A stretch of 64,000 nucleotides of DNA from Acestrorhynchus altus (GCA_034509495.1 CM067510.1:31363371-31427370), one strand, 5' to 3'. Shown: positions 1-13,620, counted from the first letter of the stretch. Translations and numbers: made by a program. Notes: generated by a model not told the origin, from the sequence alone.

Positions 1-894
1 TCATGTCTTCAGCCTGTCTTTAAGGGGAAAAGTGTTCTTCTAATGGCCCTTCTGTTTGTTTAACAGTCTAGAGGAAATCAAGTAAGGAACATCTCTTCAT
101 CTCACTCAGATTCAGTCCTGTTTGAGATCTGAGATTGAAATTCCGCTCCATGCCTTGGTCGTTCTGATCTCACCTCCATCTCATCTGATAATATCCAAAA
201 CCACGGAAGAACTCATTCAGACTTTAGGTCTCGGAGATCTGATATCTCGGACCTCATTGTTTTCTCATTTCTGTGCTTCAATCCTGAAGTTTGCCTCTTG
301 GTTTCTCCTAAAAGAGGTTAAAGAGGAAGGGTTCAGAAATCGCTCTACGTTTGTTTAAAGAGCATTAAGATCTACTTTCGTTCTCTGCAGGACAAAGAAA
401 AGAAAGCACATTTGTCCTTTGGGAGTCCCATTTCTGAGTGACATATCCATTATTGTAATTATACTGGGGTATTAGCTGGTCTTAATGGGTAAATGGTGTA
501 GCATAAGCAGATACTCGCTGGTCTTACTGAAGATCTGAACCAGTAATAAAGACAGTATTTAAAAGCATGTAAAGGTTTGTCTCCATACAAGTTCACTGTG
601 TGCAGTATTTAAAAAAACATTTATATAGAGACCATAAATCAGATTCTTCTGCTTATTTTATGAACAATTTTAAAAACAATTTGACCTAAAAATGTGACCT
701 TATTTTGTAAGACTTAGTCCATTCTTACAGCGTCTTACTTCAAGTATTTTAAGATGTGGCCAAAAACCTTTGAGCACACTGCAAACAAATGAACAGAAAA
801 TAGATATAAAAAGTGAGATTTAAATGCTTAAAAGATTAATAAGCAATAATGTCTTTGTCTTAACGTCTCAAACGTCCTAAAACTAGTAAGAAAA
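1..894. other. Unannotated AT-rich DNA
   Basis: No convincing coding or repeat structure. The 78-codon frame at 122-358 has no recognisable domain. Confidence 0.6.
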
Positions 895-1150
895 TGGTAA
901 ATTGAGCACAATTGGCCTTTCTCTGTATGGGTGGGTAGATGGTGCCCTCTTCAATGCACTGGGTGTGATGGCCAGCACAGGCATCCGGGTCCCCAACTGG
1001 TTGTATCGGAGATGCCCAGCAATGCCCAGCTGCCCAGTTCAAAAAGATGCACTGGTTTCATATGTATGGGAGGGGGCATGTGCTTGTCTTCCTCCTCCCA
1101 GTGTAAGGAGCCTCATATGTCCTAACAAGGTTAGGTCCACCAAATTGGGG
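895..1150 (+). mobile_element. SINE-like repeat
   Basis: ATTGGCCTTTCTCTGTATGG, GGGTGGGTAGATGGTGCCC, CATATGTATGGGAGGGGGCA and TGTGCTTGTCTTCCTCCTCC follow the block order of a common ostariophysan SINE. Ends not defined. Short open frames here are incidental. Confidence 0.6.
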
Positions 1151-1154
1151 ACAA

Positions 1155-2515
1155 ACAAAACAAACATGATGGAAACTTGAAAAAGGAAGTTACCTTACAC
1201 AATAAAACGATATAGAGACTTCATATCTCTCTATTTCTCTCATCCGAGCCATTATATTGCTATATAGACTCGTGTATTATTGGGATTTAACAATTAAATC
1301 ACATTTAAAATGCTTCATTTCTATATTTTCAAGTGCAGAGCAAAGACCTAGATATTATTACTTACCAAGAGAAGTTTGCTTACCCAATTTGAGGATCTTT
1401 TTTCTTGATATAAGCATTTAAACCTCTTTTTTGGACATTTCTTTTCTAGTTTTTGCACATATATTTTTCAGTGTAGGCGTTTTGCACATCCTCCGCTTCG
1501 CTGTTTGGTAACCTGATTAATGTTCAAGCACTTTTAGCATCGCTGGTGTTTTTCCCTCCACATTAAACGATGCATGACCTCATCTTGTTCAGATCATGTG
1601 CCGTATAAGACGGCTAAAAGTGCTTAAAAGCACATTTTGGTTTATGAATGCTGGAGCGGCATAGGTAATAGATGCCATGTGGTCAGGCCGCAGCAAATAT
1701 GCGCGATTGAAATGCAGGCCTACCACTTCAAGTGCTCTTAAAAATACAGCCAATATTTTGAGAACAACATGTCAACCTTGAAATAACTGCACTTCATTAA
1801 AATGTAAAACACCCCAGCAATATTTTTCCATGCTTTTGATGCCCCCTCTAGTGGTTAAATTAAATTTAGTCTGGAGGATCAGCTGCATTAATTACAGGCT
1901 GCTTGTTCTGCGAGAGTTCGGATTTAAGAGGAGGCCCAGGAAAGGAGGGGGGTCGTATGAACATAGACTGCATATAGACTGTGCAGTCAATAATGGCTAT
2001 AACGGGTGCATTTATAAGAGCATACAGTTCAGAAATAGAGGTGAGCAGTCCTGCTTTCTCACTTTCACAGTTTGTCACTCATGTTGACTCAGAGGGGACG
2101 GCCAGTGGACGCCGTTTCCTGCCTCCTGTTTTGGTGATTAAAGTGTATGTCGGTTGCGAATGGGTGGAAATCGTTCCGTTTCCTACATTGCACAGTTTTC
2201 CACAAAGGAACACTGAGCTCATGTTCTCGTCCTCCTCCTGTCCTGTGACCTGCTATTAGAAATGCCATTGGCATCAACATCAGTGTTCTGCCAAGAAAAC
2301 CACGTCAGCCTGCTGAATCCATAGGTTTCGGATTCGCCCAATGACTGGCACACTGTGCTTGTTTTTGAGGATGTATATAAACAGGTTAAAGGACCTGCAG
2401 AATTATATCGGTATCAGCGATGTTTTTTTTCACAGTATCGATATTTCAGACACATAATTCATGACGTATTAATTGAAACCCTGAAGAATCCTTTTGTAAA
2501 AATAGTTCTGTAAAG
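1155..2515. other. Unannotated intergenic DNA
   Basis: 1175-1290 resembles 6190-6290 (shared short repeat). AAGCACTTTTAGC at 1527-1539 and its inverse at 1611-1623 could form a hairpin. The remainder is not recognised. Confidence 0.5.
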
Positions 2516-2519
2516 ATAT

Positions 2520-2725
2520 TTTATGTATTTTATGCATCTGTGTCCCAACTCATCCCAAAAATGATGCCTGGCATTAGGCATGATGCTCCAGGGCTTGCTA
2601 TTTTATTGGCAGTACTTTTAGACACGAAGGAGACGAGCTGTCTGTGTGCGTTTGCAGACACCTCAGTCAGCAGCTGAGTGTATTTTTTTTTTAAGGGGGG
2701 TCCACAAAGATTTGGACACATTATA
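2520..2725. mobile_element. Short DNA-transposon remnant (GGGGTGTCCACAAACATTTGG class)
   Basis: Ends AAGGGGGGTCCACAAAGATTTGG. The inside has ATGATGCCTGGCATTAGGCATGATG. Related sequences occur at 22425-22650 and 37810-38060. Superfamily not settled. Confidence 0.5.
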
Positions 2726-2844
2726 TATTTTTAATGTGGTTAAACAGCTCGTTTGTGATCACAGCTTCATTCAAAAAGGTCAGCTGTCATATTTAATATT
2801 CATTTTAGGTAAAGTGACATTTATTTATATATATTATACACACA

Positions 2845-2880
2845 CACACACACACACATACACACACACATATATATATA
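2845..2880. repeat. (CA)n then (TA)n microsatellite
   Basis: Alternating AC then TA dinucleotides, with an ACAT interruption. Confidence 0.9.
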
Positions 2881-3114
2881 AATCTAGTTTTTCTTTTGAT
2901 AATTTAATAAAAAATAAATTAATTAATAATTAAAAAATATCTGGTTGAGCATTTGAGGCCAAGCAGGCTGTTGTGCGCCTTTTCTGGAGAAGCGGTGTCC
3001 TCCTTGGTCTGGGTCCATGGAGCCCAGCAGTCACCAGCAGAGCCCACATTCACCAGGATGGCCTTGGTGGTGATCCTCACTATCCTCTGCTTGGCCTTAA
3101 AGCCCTTTCCTGAC

Positions 3115-3730
3115 TTAGCCCTGACTGTCCACAACCCTACAGCAGAGCTCTGCTGTTTTCACCTGTTGAGCTGATTGAAACAGCTGTTCCCAATCAGGAT
3201 GCTTTAGAACACCTTGGACTGTTTGGAAAGGTATAGAACTGTGGATTCTCACAGACTTGATAGAGCGTCCAATGGCGTCCCACACATTTTCAATCAGGGA
3301 TAGGTCTGGAGATACGACTGACCACGCCGTAGTATGTGTGTCTTCAAGGCGAGATCTCGAGACGGCGGCGGTGTGTGGACGAGCATCGTCCTGTTGGAAC
3401 AGAGCACCGGAGTGTGTGTTCAGAAAAGGTAGAACCACTGGTTGCAGAGCCTCATTAGTGTAAGGTTGGGCTGTCACAGTAGCTGGAATGAAAACCAAAG
3501 GCGATTTGGAATTGTAGGAATTTGCACCCATGACACCAGGCCATGTGACTTGTGCCTCCACACACAGATTCACTGGCTGTCTCTGAAGTTGAGTGGCACC
3601 ATGACCATAATATATTTGTATATATATACATGCCAGATGGGAGTTTCTAAAGTGCAGCACTCGAGGAAATTTCAAGGATAGTATCCGAGTCATTTGAATG
3701 CAGCGACACCTTGAGGCAACGTGGAACATC
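3115..3730 (-). pseudogene. Degraded Tc1-like transposase C-terminal half
   Basis: On the minus strand the translation contains LQPVVLPFLN, LFQQDDARPHTA and VSPDLSLIENVWDAIGR, the second Asp block and the Glu block of a Tc1 transposase (Glu in SLIENVWD). The N-terminal half and ends are missing and the reading frame is partly random. A different Tc1 subfamily from the 41879 element. The adjacent minus-strand stretch down to about 2945 was not recognised. Confidence 0.8.
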
Positions 3731-3734
3731 TACA

Positions 3735-5880
3735 AGCACTGACATACATTTGCTTCCCTCCCTCCAGCCCAAACGGAGAAGAAGGCATCCAACTGCAGCA
3801 TATTTTTAACCTCTGAAGTCATTCAATAACGATTTGGTTTGATTGTATCAGCATGTTTCTGGAGGGTGAGAAGCAAAACACGCTGAATGGAGCATTGAAA
3901 ACAGCCATGATGAGTGTTTTTATTCACCTGAATACACTACTATTGATTCTGAGTAACTGGGCAGCGTCGTAACTTATACACTGCAGATGGTTTTCAGAAA
4001 ACAATAAGCCCTAATGAAGTCAATAACTCCCAGGTGGGTTTTCCCCCGTACCTCACCATCACCTCAGTCTCGTCGTCTCTAATGTGTGCGAGGTGTGTGG
4101 AAAGCCACAGCGTGCTGCAGAGTGGACGACAGGCCATTGTTTGATAGGTCTGATGGCACAGCTGCTGGTGTTGGTCCTACACTCGGCAGCTGTGCTCCGA
4201 TAATCTGCTGGCTTATGCAATACTGCACCAGCTATTCATCAGCACAGCACACTGTGGTGTACAATTTCACCCCACAAATAGCCTTTATTCTGTGTTATTT
4301 TCACCGGTCACACAGAAAAAAAGGTGACTTCAGCTCCTCAAGTACAAATTCTGGGCCTCTTTCCCCCCAAAGCCTTGTTTAGCATCTGTTCATTCAATAA
4401 ACAAGGACGCGAAGCAGCTGCTGCCACAGAGATCCTTTGAACATTTCAGTCCCAACGACATTTGGCTTAAAACTCAATCCTTCAGCGACATGCAGTTACA
4501 GCTCTCAGGATCAGAGTAACCTACAGGCACGATACACATCGCAATAAATGTCGAAAGAGCTTCCAGTGCATGTTTACTGCTCTGACCGTGTGTACATGCC
4601 CAAACTGCATACAGACTCTGACTGATCAGCGAGAGAGGGGGCGGGGCTGGTGACATTACAGAATAAAAGTCCTGAGCAGGGATAATACTGATACCTTCAT
4701 AAATAATAAAAGTATCATAGGATATTCGGGTTCTTATTTCTTTTGAACATCCTTTTCAGTCTAACCATTACAAATAATTCATCACAATTCTTGCATTTTC
4801 AGCTTGAAAACACTCTGGATCAAGTCCAAACAGGTTGTTTGATATGTATAGTGTTTTTTTTAGTCCTTATAAGCCAATTAAAAAAATTGATGTAGCTCAA
4901 CTGGGAAATCCAGTTTTAAGTTTACAGTTTATCTATGAACAGTTCCGTCTAGATTTGGGAAATTCAGTATATTTTTATTTATGTCATTTGAAGTTTGTTT
5001 TACGGTGTAAAGAAATAGAATCAGTATATAAACAGTTAAAGGGACTAAATAAACAGGAAAGCCATTACACTAAAACCAGTAACATCAAGTTCATAGTGTA
5101 AACTGGTAAAAAAAAAACCCTGTAAACTGGTGAATTTCAGTCAGAGTAAAGAGAAGTTCATAGTAAAACTCTTGAAGTTTACAGTTTAACTGTTAAACTT
5201 CATTGTAAAACAATCAACCAAACGCAGTTCCACGGCAGAACCCTGAAGTGGCCAATAAAAAAAATCAATTCAATATTTAATGGTCAAACTGGGAAATTTC
5301 ACATTAAATCTGTCAAGCAATTCATAGTTATACTGTGAAATTCCACACTGCATTTTCTCTGAGCTCCTTCTCAAACTGTTATTAAATCTGTTTATCAGTC
5401 AGATTTAACCGTGCCAATAAAAGTGTCATTTCACCAAACCACCTTTGGCTCGCACAACAACAAAAGTGTGTTTTCTAATGAAGAAGTTGTTCGGAGTTGA
5501 AGGCGTTCTGCAGAATATTGACTAAGGGGAACCACAGGAAACCCACAAGACAGAAAAAAATAACCATGTGGGAAATGCCAGATGTATTTTGCACAAGAAT
5601 AGCTGAGGTCTTAACAAACCAAGTAAATCATGTAAAAGCTGCCTTTTTCTCTCTCCCCTCATGAAACCTTCATGTTTAACGTTAAACACTGTCGTGGAGG
5701 CTAAACACTAAACTAATACTAGAGTCCAGAGCTTTATAGTCCTGAATGTGCACCAGAAAAAAAAATCAATGTATCAATATAAAAAAAATGTAAATGCTGA
5801 TATTAAGTAAACAGAAAGCAAATTTTACTTGTTTTTTTTTATTTATTTTTTTACACTCAAATGTCTTAAAACTAGAAAAT
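3735..5880. other. Intergenic DNA outside TTAA copy 1
   Basis: AT-rich, with TTTACAGTTTA-type motifs at 4900-5350. Nothing recognised as gene or element. Confidence 0.5.
4466..4830 (+). mobile_element. TTAA-family element, copy 1
   Basis: Shares the family blocks TCAGGATCAGAGTAACC, GCTTCCAGTGCATGTTTACT, ACAGACTCTGACTGATCAGC, GGGGGCGGGGCT and ATAAAAGTCCTGAGCAGGGA. The part between the GC-rich core and the last block is shorter than in other copies. Confidence 0.8.
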
Positions 5881-5887
5881 ATGCAGT

Positions 5888-6135
5888 CATGGGCAGTCGT
5901 GACCTGATGGTCAGGGAACCGGCCTTGTGATTGGAAGGTTGCCCTTTTGACTCCCTGAACTGGCAGGACATGACTGAAGTGCCCTTGAACAAGACACTTA
6001 ACTCCCCGACTGCTCCCCGGTCACCGTGGATAGGGCTGCCCACTGCTCCGGGCATGTGTGTATACTGTTCACTAGTGTGTAAATATGCGTGGATGGGTTA
6101 AATACAGAGGACAGATTCCCGTGAATGTGGCACAG
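5888..6135 (+). mobile_element. tRNA-derived SINE, copy 1
   Basis: GGGAACCGGCCTTGTGATTG, CCTGAACTGGCAGGACATGA, AGTGCCCTTGAACAAGACAC, GGGCTGCCCACTGCTCCGGG, GGATGGGTTAAATACAGAGG. The same block order as the copies at 15806, 28015 and 47045. Confidence 0.85.
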
Positions 6136-6149
6136 CGGGTCTATGTGCA

Positions 6150-6690
6150 CGTTTAGGTTTTAAAGAAACATTTTAAATGTGGTTTACGCCTGAAAAATGA
6201 CATTTCCTTGCACAATAATAAGATAAAGAGACTTATTGTAAATCTATTTCTCTCATCCATGTGCTTTAGTAAGATAATAGGGTGTTTTGGCCCCATCTCA
6301 AAATGCTTTAAATAAATAAGAATAAAAGTCCTGAGAATGGATAATACTGATAAATACGTAAATAACAAAAGGTAGTTTTATCATTTTATTTAGACCACTG
6401 TCAAGTATTATATATTATATAGTATAATATATTATATAATTCTATGTCAATCTAATTATTACACATCAATTTATAAACGTTCTTCCATATTTTGCTCCAA
6501 AACTCTCTGGATAACCTATTTAAAGTACATATTTAGTTCCTATTGGGGAAAAATACTTTGTGATATTTAGATTCTGTTCATTTTTACATCTCAAATGAAG
6601 ACAAACTGAGATCTAGTGGAAAGAACGTTAAGAAAAAAAGTACATCAAACAACACAAAATGAGTCTAGAGGTTCTGAAGGTTATAAATAA
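6150..6690 (+). mobile_element. TTAA-family element, copy 2 (3' part), with adjacent short repeat
   Basis: From 6309 onward it has AATAAAAGTCCTGAGAATGG and the AT-rich 3' half, ending near GAGGTTCTGAAGGTTATAA (6667-6684), which resembles the family terminus. The preceding 6150-6300 is similar to 1175-1290 (GACTT...ATCTATTTCTCTCATCC) and may be another repeat. Confidence 0.65.
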
Positions 6691-7084
6691 TGATTAGTAG
6701 TTGTTGTGAGTGTGTGTATGCCATGCAGCTGGGCACAGTAACAAAGCCAGCTCTCCTGACCTTCAGCCATTCTCAAAGTCAACACTTGTGTTGTTGTACA
6801 CAACTGCGGATTTGCTGCCTCACTGTGTGTGAGAGGGAGAGTGTGTGGGTTTGTGAGAAGCCCTCTGGTGGAGGACATTGTTTATGGAGCTGAGCATTTG
6901 GCTCAGCTGAGCATTGGCTCCTGGATGTGACATCAGCCTTCATGAACTTCTTTCTCAAGCGCCACACTCTTGCCCCACCAGCTTGGTCATGCATGTTCAT
7001 GCTGGTTGACTAGTTTATTTCATTCTTGGTGATGCTGCTCAACCAGTTTGGTGATGCTGGCCGACTGGATTGGTTAGGTTAATC

Positions 7085-7260
7085 GTGCTTGTAGAGCATC
7101 TAAACCATCAAAACTGAGGAGCAAGTTTGGAAGAGTAAACTACAACCTGAGTCAACTGTTAAGCATGGTGGTGATGGCATGATGCTCCGGGGTGGTTTTG
7201 CTGCCAGTGGGACTGGTCCACTGGACAAAATGAATGGAATAATGAATGAGGACATACCTG
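7085..7260 (+). pseudogene. Tc1-like transposase fragment
   Basis: One plus-strand frame reads STVKHGGDGMMLRGGFAASG followed by TGPLDKMNGIM, recognisable as the central Tc1 block (KHGGG..MLWGCF). The flanks are eroded and a stop follows soon after. Confidence 0.7.
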
Positions 7261-7264
7261 AGAA

Positions 7265-9055
7265 TTCTTGAGCACAACATTAGACCATCCAAGAGGGTTG
7301 AAACGTGGACACATTCGAGTGTCCTCACATTCTACTGCTCTTTGATATGCTACATGACCACCTTCCCATTGACCAAACTCGTCCCTTTGTCCAACATGTC
7401 AGCTTTCAAGACATTGGCCGTGTTCTGGACACAGCCTAAAAGATAGCCCCCCCCTCACCCATTACTTGCTGGGGTATCCAGATTTGTCATTTTCGTCTCT
7501 GAAATAAAAGGGTGTCCTGTGTATTTTGACTCACCTTGTATTTCAAGCTCTTAAAAATGATATTTTGTCCACTAAGTTCTTTTTTTTTGTAATTATTCAA
7601 GATGTATATTTTACGTTCTAAGTCAAACAAGCATCTTAATATTTAAACGGCTCACTTAAAATTGTGTTGCTTTAGATCTCATGTTGTTTCATGCTTGACA
7701 TTCATTATTTAGCAGCATTTTAATGATGCATTCCTTGTTAGATAACAGCCCTAAATGTTAGTTAGTAATATTTCAGCATGTGTTAGAAAAGACAACGTAT
7801 GAGTGCTGTTACGCTCCGTTATTCAAAATGTGTTTTGATTTCACGAACCCGTTCCCACCAGACCTGAACAGGCCTGTCTGCACTCGACGAGTTAAGAAAG
7901 ATCACTTTGTGAATGACTGTATTTCAGCAGCCTCGCATTTAGCTGATGTCTAATTCTTATTCTTATTATTGCCCCTGGTGTTACAGGCTGAGGCTCTCGG
8001 CTGAGGGCGGTGATGTGCACGCTCAGTGAGGCATTTAGAAGGCTTGGTTGTGGGCAAAAGCAAACATGTCTGCAGTCTCTGACACCAGGTCTGCTCTTCT
8101 TCGCAGCACATTCCACAACAATTTACAAACAGATTTGAATGTAGGCTGAAGTGACACCCCAGTCGGTGTCACAAGGAAATAGTCCAAAAGATTCTGAAAG
8201 GTGCTGAGGGTGATGCAGAACCGCAGATGGCCTGTCATGCGTCATTTCAGTCACAGTCGGCTTGAAGTGAAAACACGGTCTCTGCCCACACCATTAGTTT
8301 CTAAACTGTTAAGAGGTGAAACTTTTGCGTACACGTGAATGGCCTGCAGTAGGGGCTTCCAGCCAAGAGCAAATGTGCATTTGGTCCATAACCGTTCTCT
8401 CTCCTCACAGCCTCGGAAAAGCAATGATACGAAAAATACACCTCCTCACAAACGCTGGGCCCATGACTTCTCCGGGGTGTAATTATTGTTACTGCCTTAC
8501 ATACATAATATTTAAAAACTGTCATTGTGCTTTATCTGTTTGGTGCTTCAGTCCAAAGCAAATTGTGTTGGACAGCTGCATGCATGACTAGACAAGTGAC
8601 GCTGACAGCCAGTGAAAAGAAATCTTACAAGTGCATGTTCTTGGCTTGAACGAAAGTAGACTTGTACTGGTGTGTCTCAGGGAATTGGGCTGTTGTGCAA
8701 GTTTTCATGTTTTTTTTTTTTAATCAGTAATCAATTGAATGTATATTGGGAGGGGAAAACGTGGTGGGAAAAGGTGCAAAAACAACAGGGATGACCACAG
8801 CCTTGAGAGGATTGTCAGGAAAAATCAATTCAGGAACTTGGTAGAGCTTCAAAGAGCAGACTGAGGCTGGTATCAGTGCATCAAGAGTCCATGCACAGAC
8901 TTCTCCAGGAAAGGGGCTACGACTGCAGCATTCCTAATATCAAGACACTCCTTAGGAGTTGTAGAGGCTTCTAATAGTGTCCTGCATGAATCCATCCCAG
9001 CCCTGCAGATTCTGCAGTCTGGGAGTGGGGAGGGGGGTTGGAGTATTGATACTGT
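7265..9055. other. Intergenic DNA
   Basis: No gene. 7990-8500 is less AT-rich and repeat-free, and could be conserved non-coding DNA; this cannot be judged without alignment. Confidence 0.45.
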
Positions 9056-9059
9056 GTTT

Positions 9060-9735
9060 AATACTATGAGCTTCCAGTGCATGTTTACTGCTCTGTCCAC
9101 GTGAACATGCTCAACCTGCATACAGACTCTGACTGATCAGAGAGAGAAGGGTGGGGTTAATGACATCACTGACTCAGATATTGGATATAGAGGAAAATGA
9201 AAAGGGTTTTCTGTTCCCTTTCTTTGCTCAGTGTTCACTTTTGCACCCAGATTTCAGAATAAAAGTCCTGAGAAGGGATAATACTGATACATACATAAAT
9301 AACCAAAATTAAAAATGACAGTCGGATTTTTATTTTATTTTATTTTATTTGGACCAGTGTCATGTATTTTGAATAATTTATTATTATAAATATGCTTGTA
9401 AATGTAATCATTACATATAATTCATCAAACCACTCGATGATCAATTCCCAACAGTTTCTGAGATATAAACTGTTAGTACTTTTTATTTATTTATTTATTT
9501 TTATTAAAAATTATTTATTTTATTATTTATTAAAACATGGTCAAATTCATACAGATATCTCAATTCTGTTAATATATACATCTCAAAAGAAGAAATATTT
9601 GAGTAGCCTAGGGTCTCCTGAAAACTATTTTAAATAGCAATCTGGCATGTGTGACTGTCTCCCAGAAATACGTTTTTTTGGCAAATGAAAGTATGTCAAA
9701 CTACAAACATGAGTTCTAAAGGTGAACTTAAACCT
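9060..9735 (+). mobile_element. TTAA-family element, copy 3 (5'-truncated)
   Basis: Begins inside the family at GAGCTTCCAGTGCATG. The GC-rich core is GGGTGGGGTTAATGACATCA, followed by ATATTGGATATAGAGGAAAA and AGAATAAAAGTCCTGAGAAG. GAGTTCTAAAGGTGAACTTAA at the right end fits the terminus plus TTAA. Confidence 0.75.
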
Positions 9736-10275
9736 GTTACTACAGTTAAGCTAATGGATTCATATGCCCCACTGTGCTCTATATAATTGAAAAGAAGGTT
9801 ATGTTTGCTTCAGTGTTCTTGACCTAAATAAGCTTATTTTTCCAGTCCGGGTAATTGCTCAGAGGAGTAACCCCACTTCCACAGAAGCGGAATTTGCTCT
9901 TCAGTGAGTCCTTCAGTCAGGCCTTTTTTGTGCAATGCCTGAATGTCTATTTAGATGCAGCTACAGCCATCTAAATAGGCTGAATCTCCAGCTCTTCAAG
10001 TGCATTTTTTTTCAAAGCCATTGATTTGAAAAGAAAATGGAAAATAACAGAGTATGTTTAAAATCCCCTTCAAAAACATGTTTTTTCCATCTTTTGTGCT
10101 GGAGAATTTTTTGAGATTCGAAAGATCATAATATGCGGAATGGCTTGGTGGAGCATGACGATGACCTGCCAAATTGATGAATAGTTTTATTGCCATAATT
10201 AAATTATCCGTGGTGTGTGCAGTAAATCTATTGTAAATGGAACCTGGAATTTAAACAGCTCTCTAAGGATGCTAG

Positions 10276-10319
<44 letters not shown>
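10276..10319. repeat. (CA)n microsatellite
   Basis: Uninterrupted AC repeat of about 21 units. Confidence 0.97.
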
Positions 10320-10321
<2 letters not shown>

Positions 10322-10739
10322 TCTATTAAAGGCCAATATTATATGAATCCAATAGTTTGGTTTAGGATGTGAATATTTCTCATAACAATCTTTCTAAGCA
10401 GACTTTTCTATATAGTAATGAAAAGGGACTCAAACACAACGGTGGAACCCTTTCAGGTGCTTTAAATTACTAGGAAAAAAAAAACATTTACAAGCGTCGT
10501 TTCTTGTATCCTTGTATTTCAAGAACCTTTTTACCAGACAAACGAGCAGCAGTTATGTCAACGGAAACAGCTTGTTTATAAGGGAGGCACACAGGTCCAT
10601 GGACCCAACAGGCCTGGTGTGAACAGTTCAGGCTGGTGGTGTAATGGGGTGGAGAATGTTCTTTTGGCACACTCGGCCTCATGGCTTGAATGTGTATTAA
10701 TATGAGTATTATTGTTAACCATGTGCGTCCCTTCCTGGT

Positions 10740-11040
10740 GACAATTTACTTTATCTTCTGAATATCCATTATTATTTTGCGTAATCCTTTCTCAGTCCTT
10801 TTATTCTGACATTTGAATACTGTGTGAGCAAAGATGAAAGAATACACAGCCTCTCTTCTGTAACCCAATATCTGAGTCCATGGTATCAGCCACACCCACT
10901 TTCGCTGATCAGTTGGAGTCTGTGTGCAGGTATGCACTGGGTGCTCCTTAGCAATTTAAACTGGGATTTAATTCAGTTGGAAATTTATGAATTTTAGCTG
11001 TTTTCCGAGCTGGAAAACTTGGTTATATGATGTCACACTG
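10740..11040 (-). mobile_element. TTAA-family element, copy 4 (partial)
   Basis: Inverted copy: TCCTTTTATTCTGACATTTG, ACCCAATATCTGAGTCC, CGCTGATCAGTTGGAGTCTG, GGGATTTAATTCAGTTGGAA. More diverged than most copies; the GTCCACGTG block is missing. Confidence 0.75.
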
Positions 11041-11044
11041 AATC

Positions 11045-13620
11045 CACTGTGATGGTGGGATGTAGACAAAGAGCTCTGAAACTATAAAAGCACACAGGCT
11101 TATAAATATCATTTATAGCAGTATTTTAGGAACAAACCAGTAGCAGGTTTTGTATAGTTAAACAAGATCTTTAAGCCTAAGGTAGAGCTGACATCAGCAA
11201 TCAGTCCTACCAGCTAAACACATGTTCTATTATATCTTATACACTATGTTCAGGTTTATGAGATACTAAAATTGAATTTGTATTTGCATTTATTCAGATT
11301 GTCAACTTATGAGGAGTCTTTCAGCCTGGACTGTTTCCTGCATAAGGTACTAAACAAGGCAGTCAATCACCAGGAAGGTCAATTGCGTGTGTCGGAGGTC
11401 ATCTACTAAAGGCACAGTAGCGGAATTGCCTAAAGGTGGGTCAGAACATGAATGGGGTGTTTTTTTTTTATGAAGTCACACAATTGTTATGAATGGACAT
11501 CAAGGAAAATGATCAAATGTGAGGGAAGATGTGGGATATTGTCCCTTTAAGGAAATGCCAAACTATGGTAGGTCAACATTTATGCATATATGTTTTCTTT
11601 ATTCCTCCGTTTCATGTAATCAGAGTCATGTGTGCTGCCTGAGGCCTGAGGAAACTACTGGCCCGGATGATAAAATGTAAAATGAAATCCCAAATGGAGC
11701 TATTGGACCATCTTCAATACAGCGCTCGTCACATCTGGTTTCGCTTTAGCAGTAATATGAAAATACAAATGGGGTGTGAGTGACATTTTAAAGTGGAACG
11801 CTGCGAGTTGCCCTGGGTACCGAAGCTGGTTCCCATTCAGGTTCACAGACTGTGCCATGGCGATTGTACCTGATAAAAGAATAACAGTGTTTTCCCTTAC
11901 AAGCTTCTCAGCCCTTATAAAGTGTATCTGACCATCTGTACGAAGAAAGAAAAACGTCCTGTTGTTGTAAAGTTTTCCATGAGTGCAAAGCTACATGCAA
12001 CAGTTGGGGCAGTGTGGGCCCACATATGGAACCGATCATCAGGAGTCTCAAAGGAGGGTCAGGGTGGGGGGTGTTCTAATAATCTAAAGCACCGAAACAA
12101 CAGCACTGTAGCATAACTCTGAAACAGACTGCAGGAAACTCTACACTCTGAAATGCTGGGTAGGAATGGCCCGTACTGCACTCCGAGCATAAATAACGGC
12201 CCACCCTGCCCCACTTTGAAATGGAAATATTTCCCTGAAACCCACTAAATGCAACTCTTCATCATTTTAGTACATCCCAGTGAAATTAGAGTCACTGCTC
12301 TTGAGGTTTATTATAGCCAGTTCACACACTCACACACACACACACATATGCACATGCTCTATGGGCTGCATACTATGTCAAATATGATAAAAAATGCTGG
12401 ACCAAATGGGACACTTGTGTTATTTTGAACTTTTACAGTCGTCAAAATGACTTTAAGTATCTTATTTTAGGCCGGCGTCTGTCATTAAAGAAGAGGAAAT
12501 GTGCTGCTGCTTTACTGTAACCTGCCATTTGTATGAATTATGTAAAAGGATATTAGATGCTGTATAGCTAAAGTAGTCTGTAGTAAAATACTATAAGCTG
12601 TGTGCTTGCTATTGACAGCATTATTAGAGGCAACATGGAAGAAGTATTTGAATAAAATCCTTGTATGGGATGTCATGGAGGAAAAATACAGAGCAATTAC
12701 TGTTATTTGAGTAATTCCCCTGAAGGGTTTGGTTCTTGGACTAGTCACACGTGGTCTGGAAAACGTAAAAACTGCTCTCTCTCTCTCTCCCCCTCTCTCT
12801 CTCTCTCTCCACGGAAAAAGTCACACAGCCAAAAACACTTATTCTTTCTTATTAGTTTCCCTTTTATCCCGGCGTTGGTTTGGCCAAAGCCATTCCTCGT
12901 TCTTTATTAGGTTCTGCAGGTACAGGGGAATAATTTCCCACGGTTTTGTCAGATTTTCAGGTGACCCGGTGGACAAACTGGTTTGGTTTCTCTGCTTGTT
13001 TTGGAGGACTCTCCTGATAATTTGGTCAGGCTCGCTTTGACAGATGTTTCAAGTTTGGCAGAGTTTGGACTGTTATTTGTCATGTGCTGGTGTGTAATGT
13101 GGTTTGCGGCTGGCTGGAAATGAACTGGATGTCGTTTTTCATTTTAACACGATTCTGCCGTTTCTCAATGAGCAAGTCTTTTCAGTAAATATTACTAAGT
13201 AAATTGTTTCTCCAGTGACGTTGTGTGATGGTTTAACTTGCTTTCTGACACATAAACACGCATATGGATAACTGAAATATGTCCGAGTAGGAATTTCCTC
13301 GTCATGTTATTTTGCTCCCAACTCAATCTGAGTCTCTCAATCCTGACCCGATCTGATCTTGGTGTTTATTAATAATACAGCCCCACACTTTAGATAAGAA
13401 ATACTACTAACACTTTCCAGCTGAATTAAATCCCAGTTTAAATGACAAAGTGAGATGAGATTGGAGAAGTCAGCTCTGTTTTTAAAAACATCATTCGTAA
13501 CAGGCACAGAAGTAACATATGTACCCTTCTGTATCTCAGTTTTTATTTAAAGTTCTAAACTGGAAGTGTTTTTATTATTGTAGCATTAGCCACTTAGCTA
13601 ATGTAGCTAGCTAGCTTCTG
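11045..13620. other. Intergenic DNA
   Basis: Mostly unique. 11630-11860 is a moderately GC-rich repeat-free block. A short (CA)n lies at 12325-12350 and (CT)n at 12774. No gene. Confidence 0.45.
12774..12812. repeat. (CT)n microsatellite
   Basis: CT repeat with a short CCCC interruption. Confidence 0.9.
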
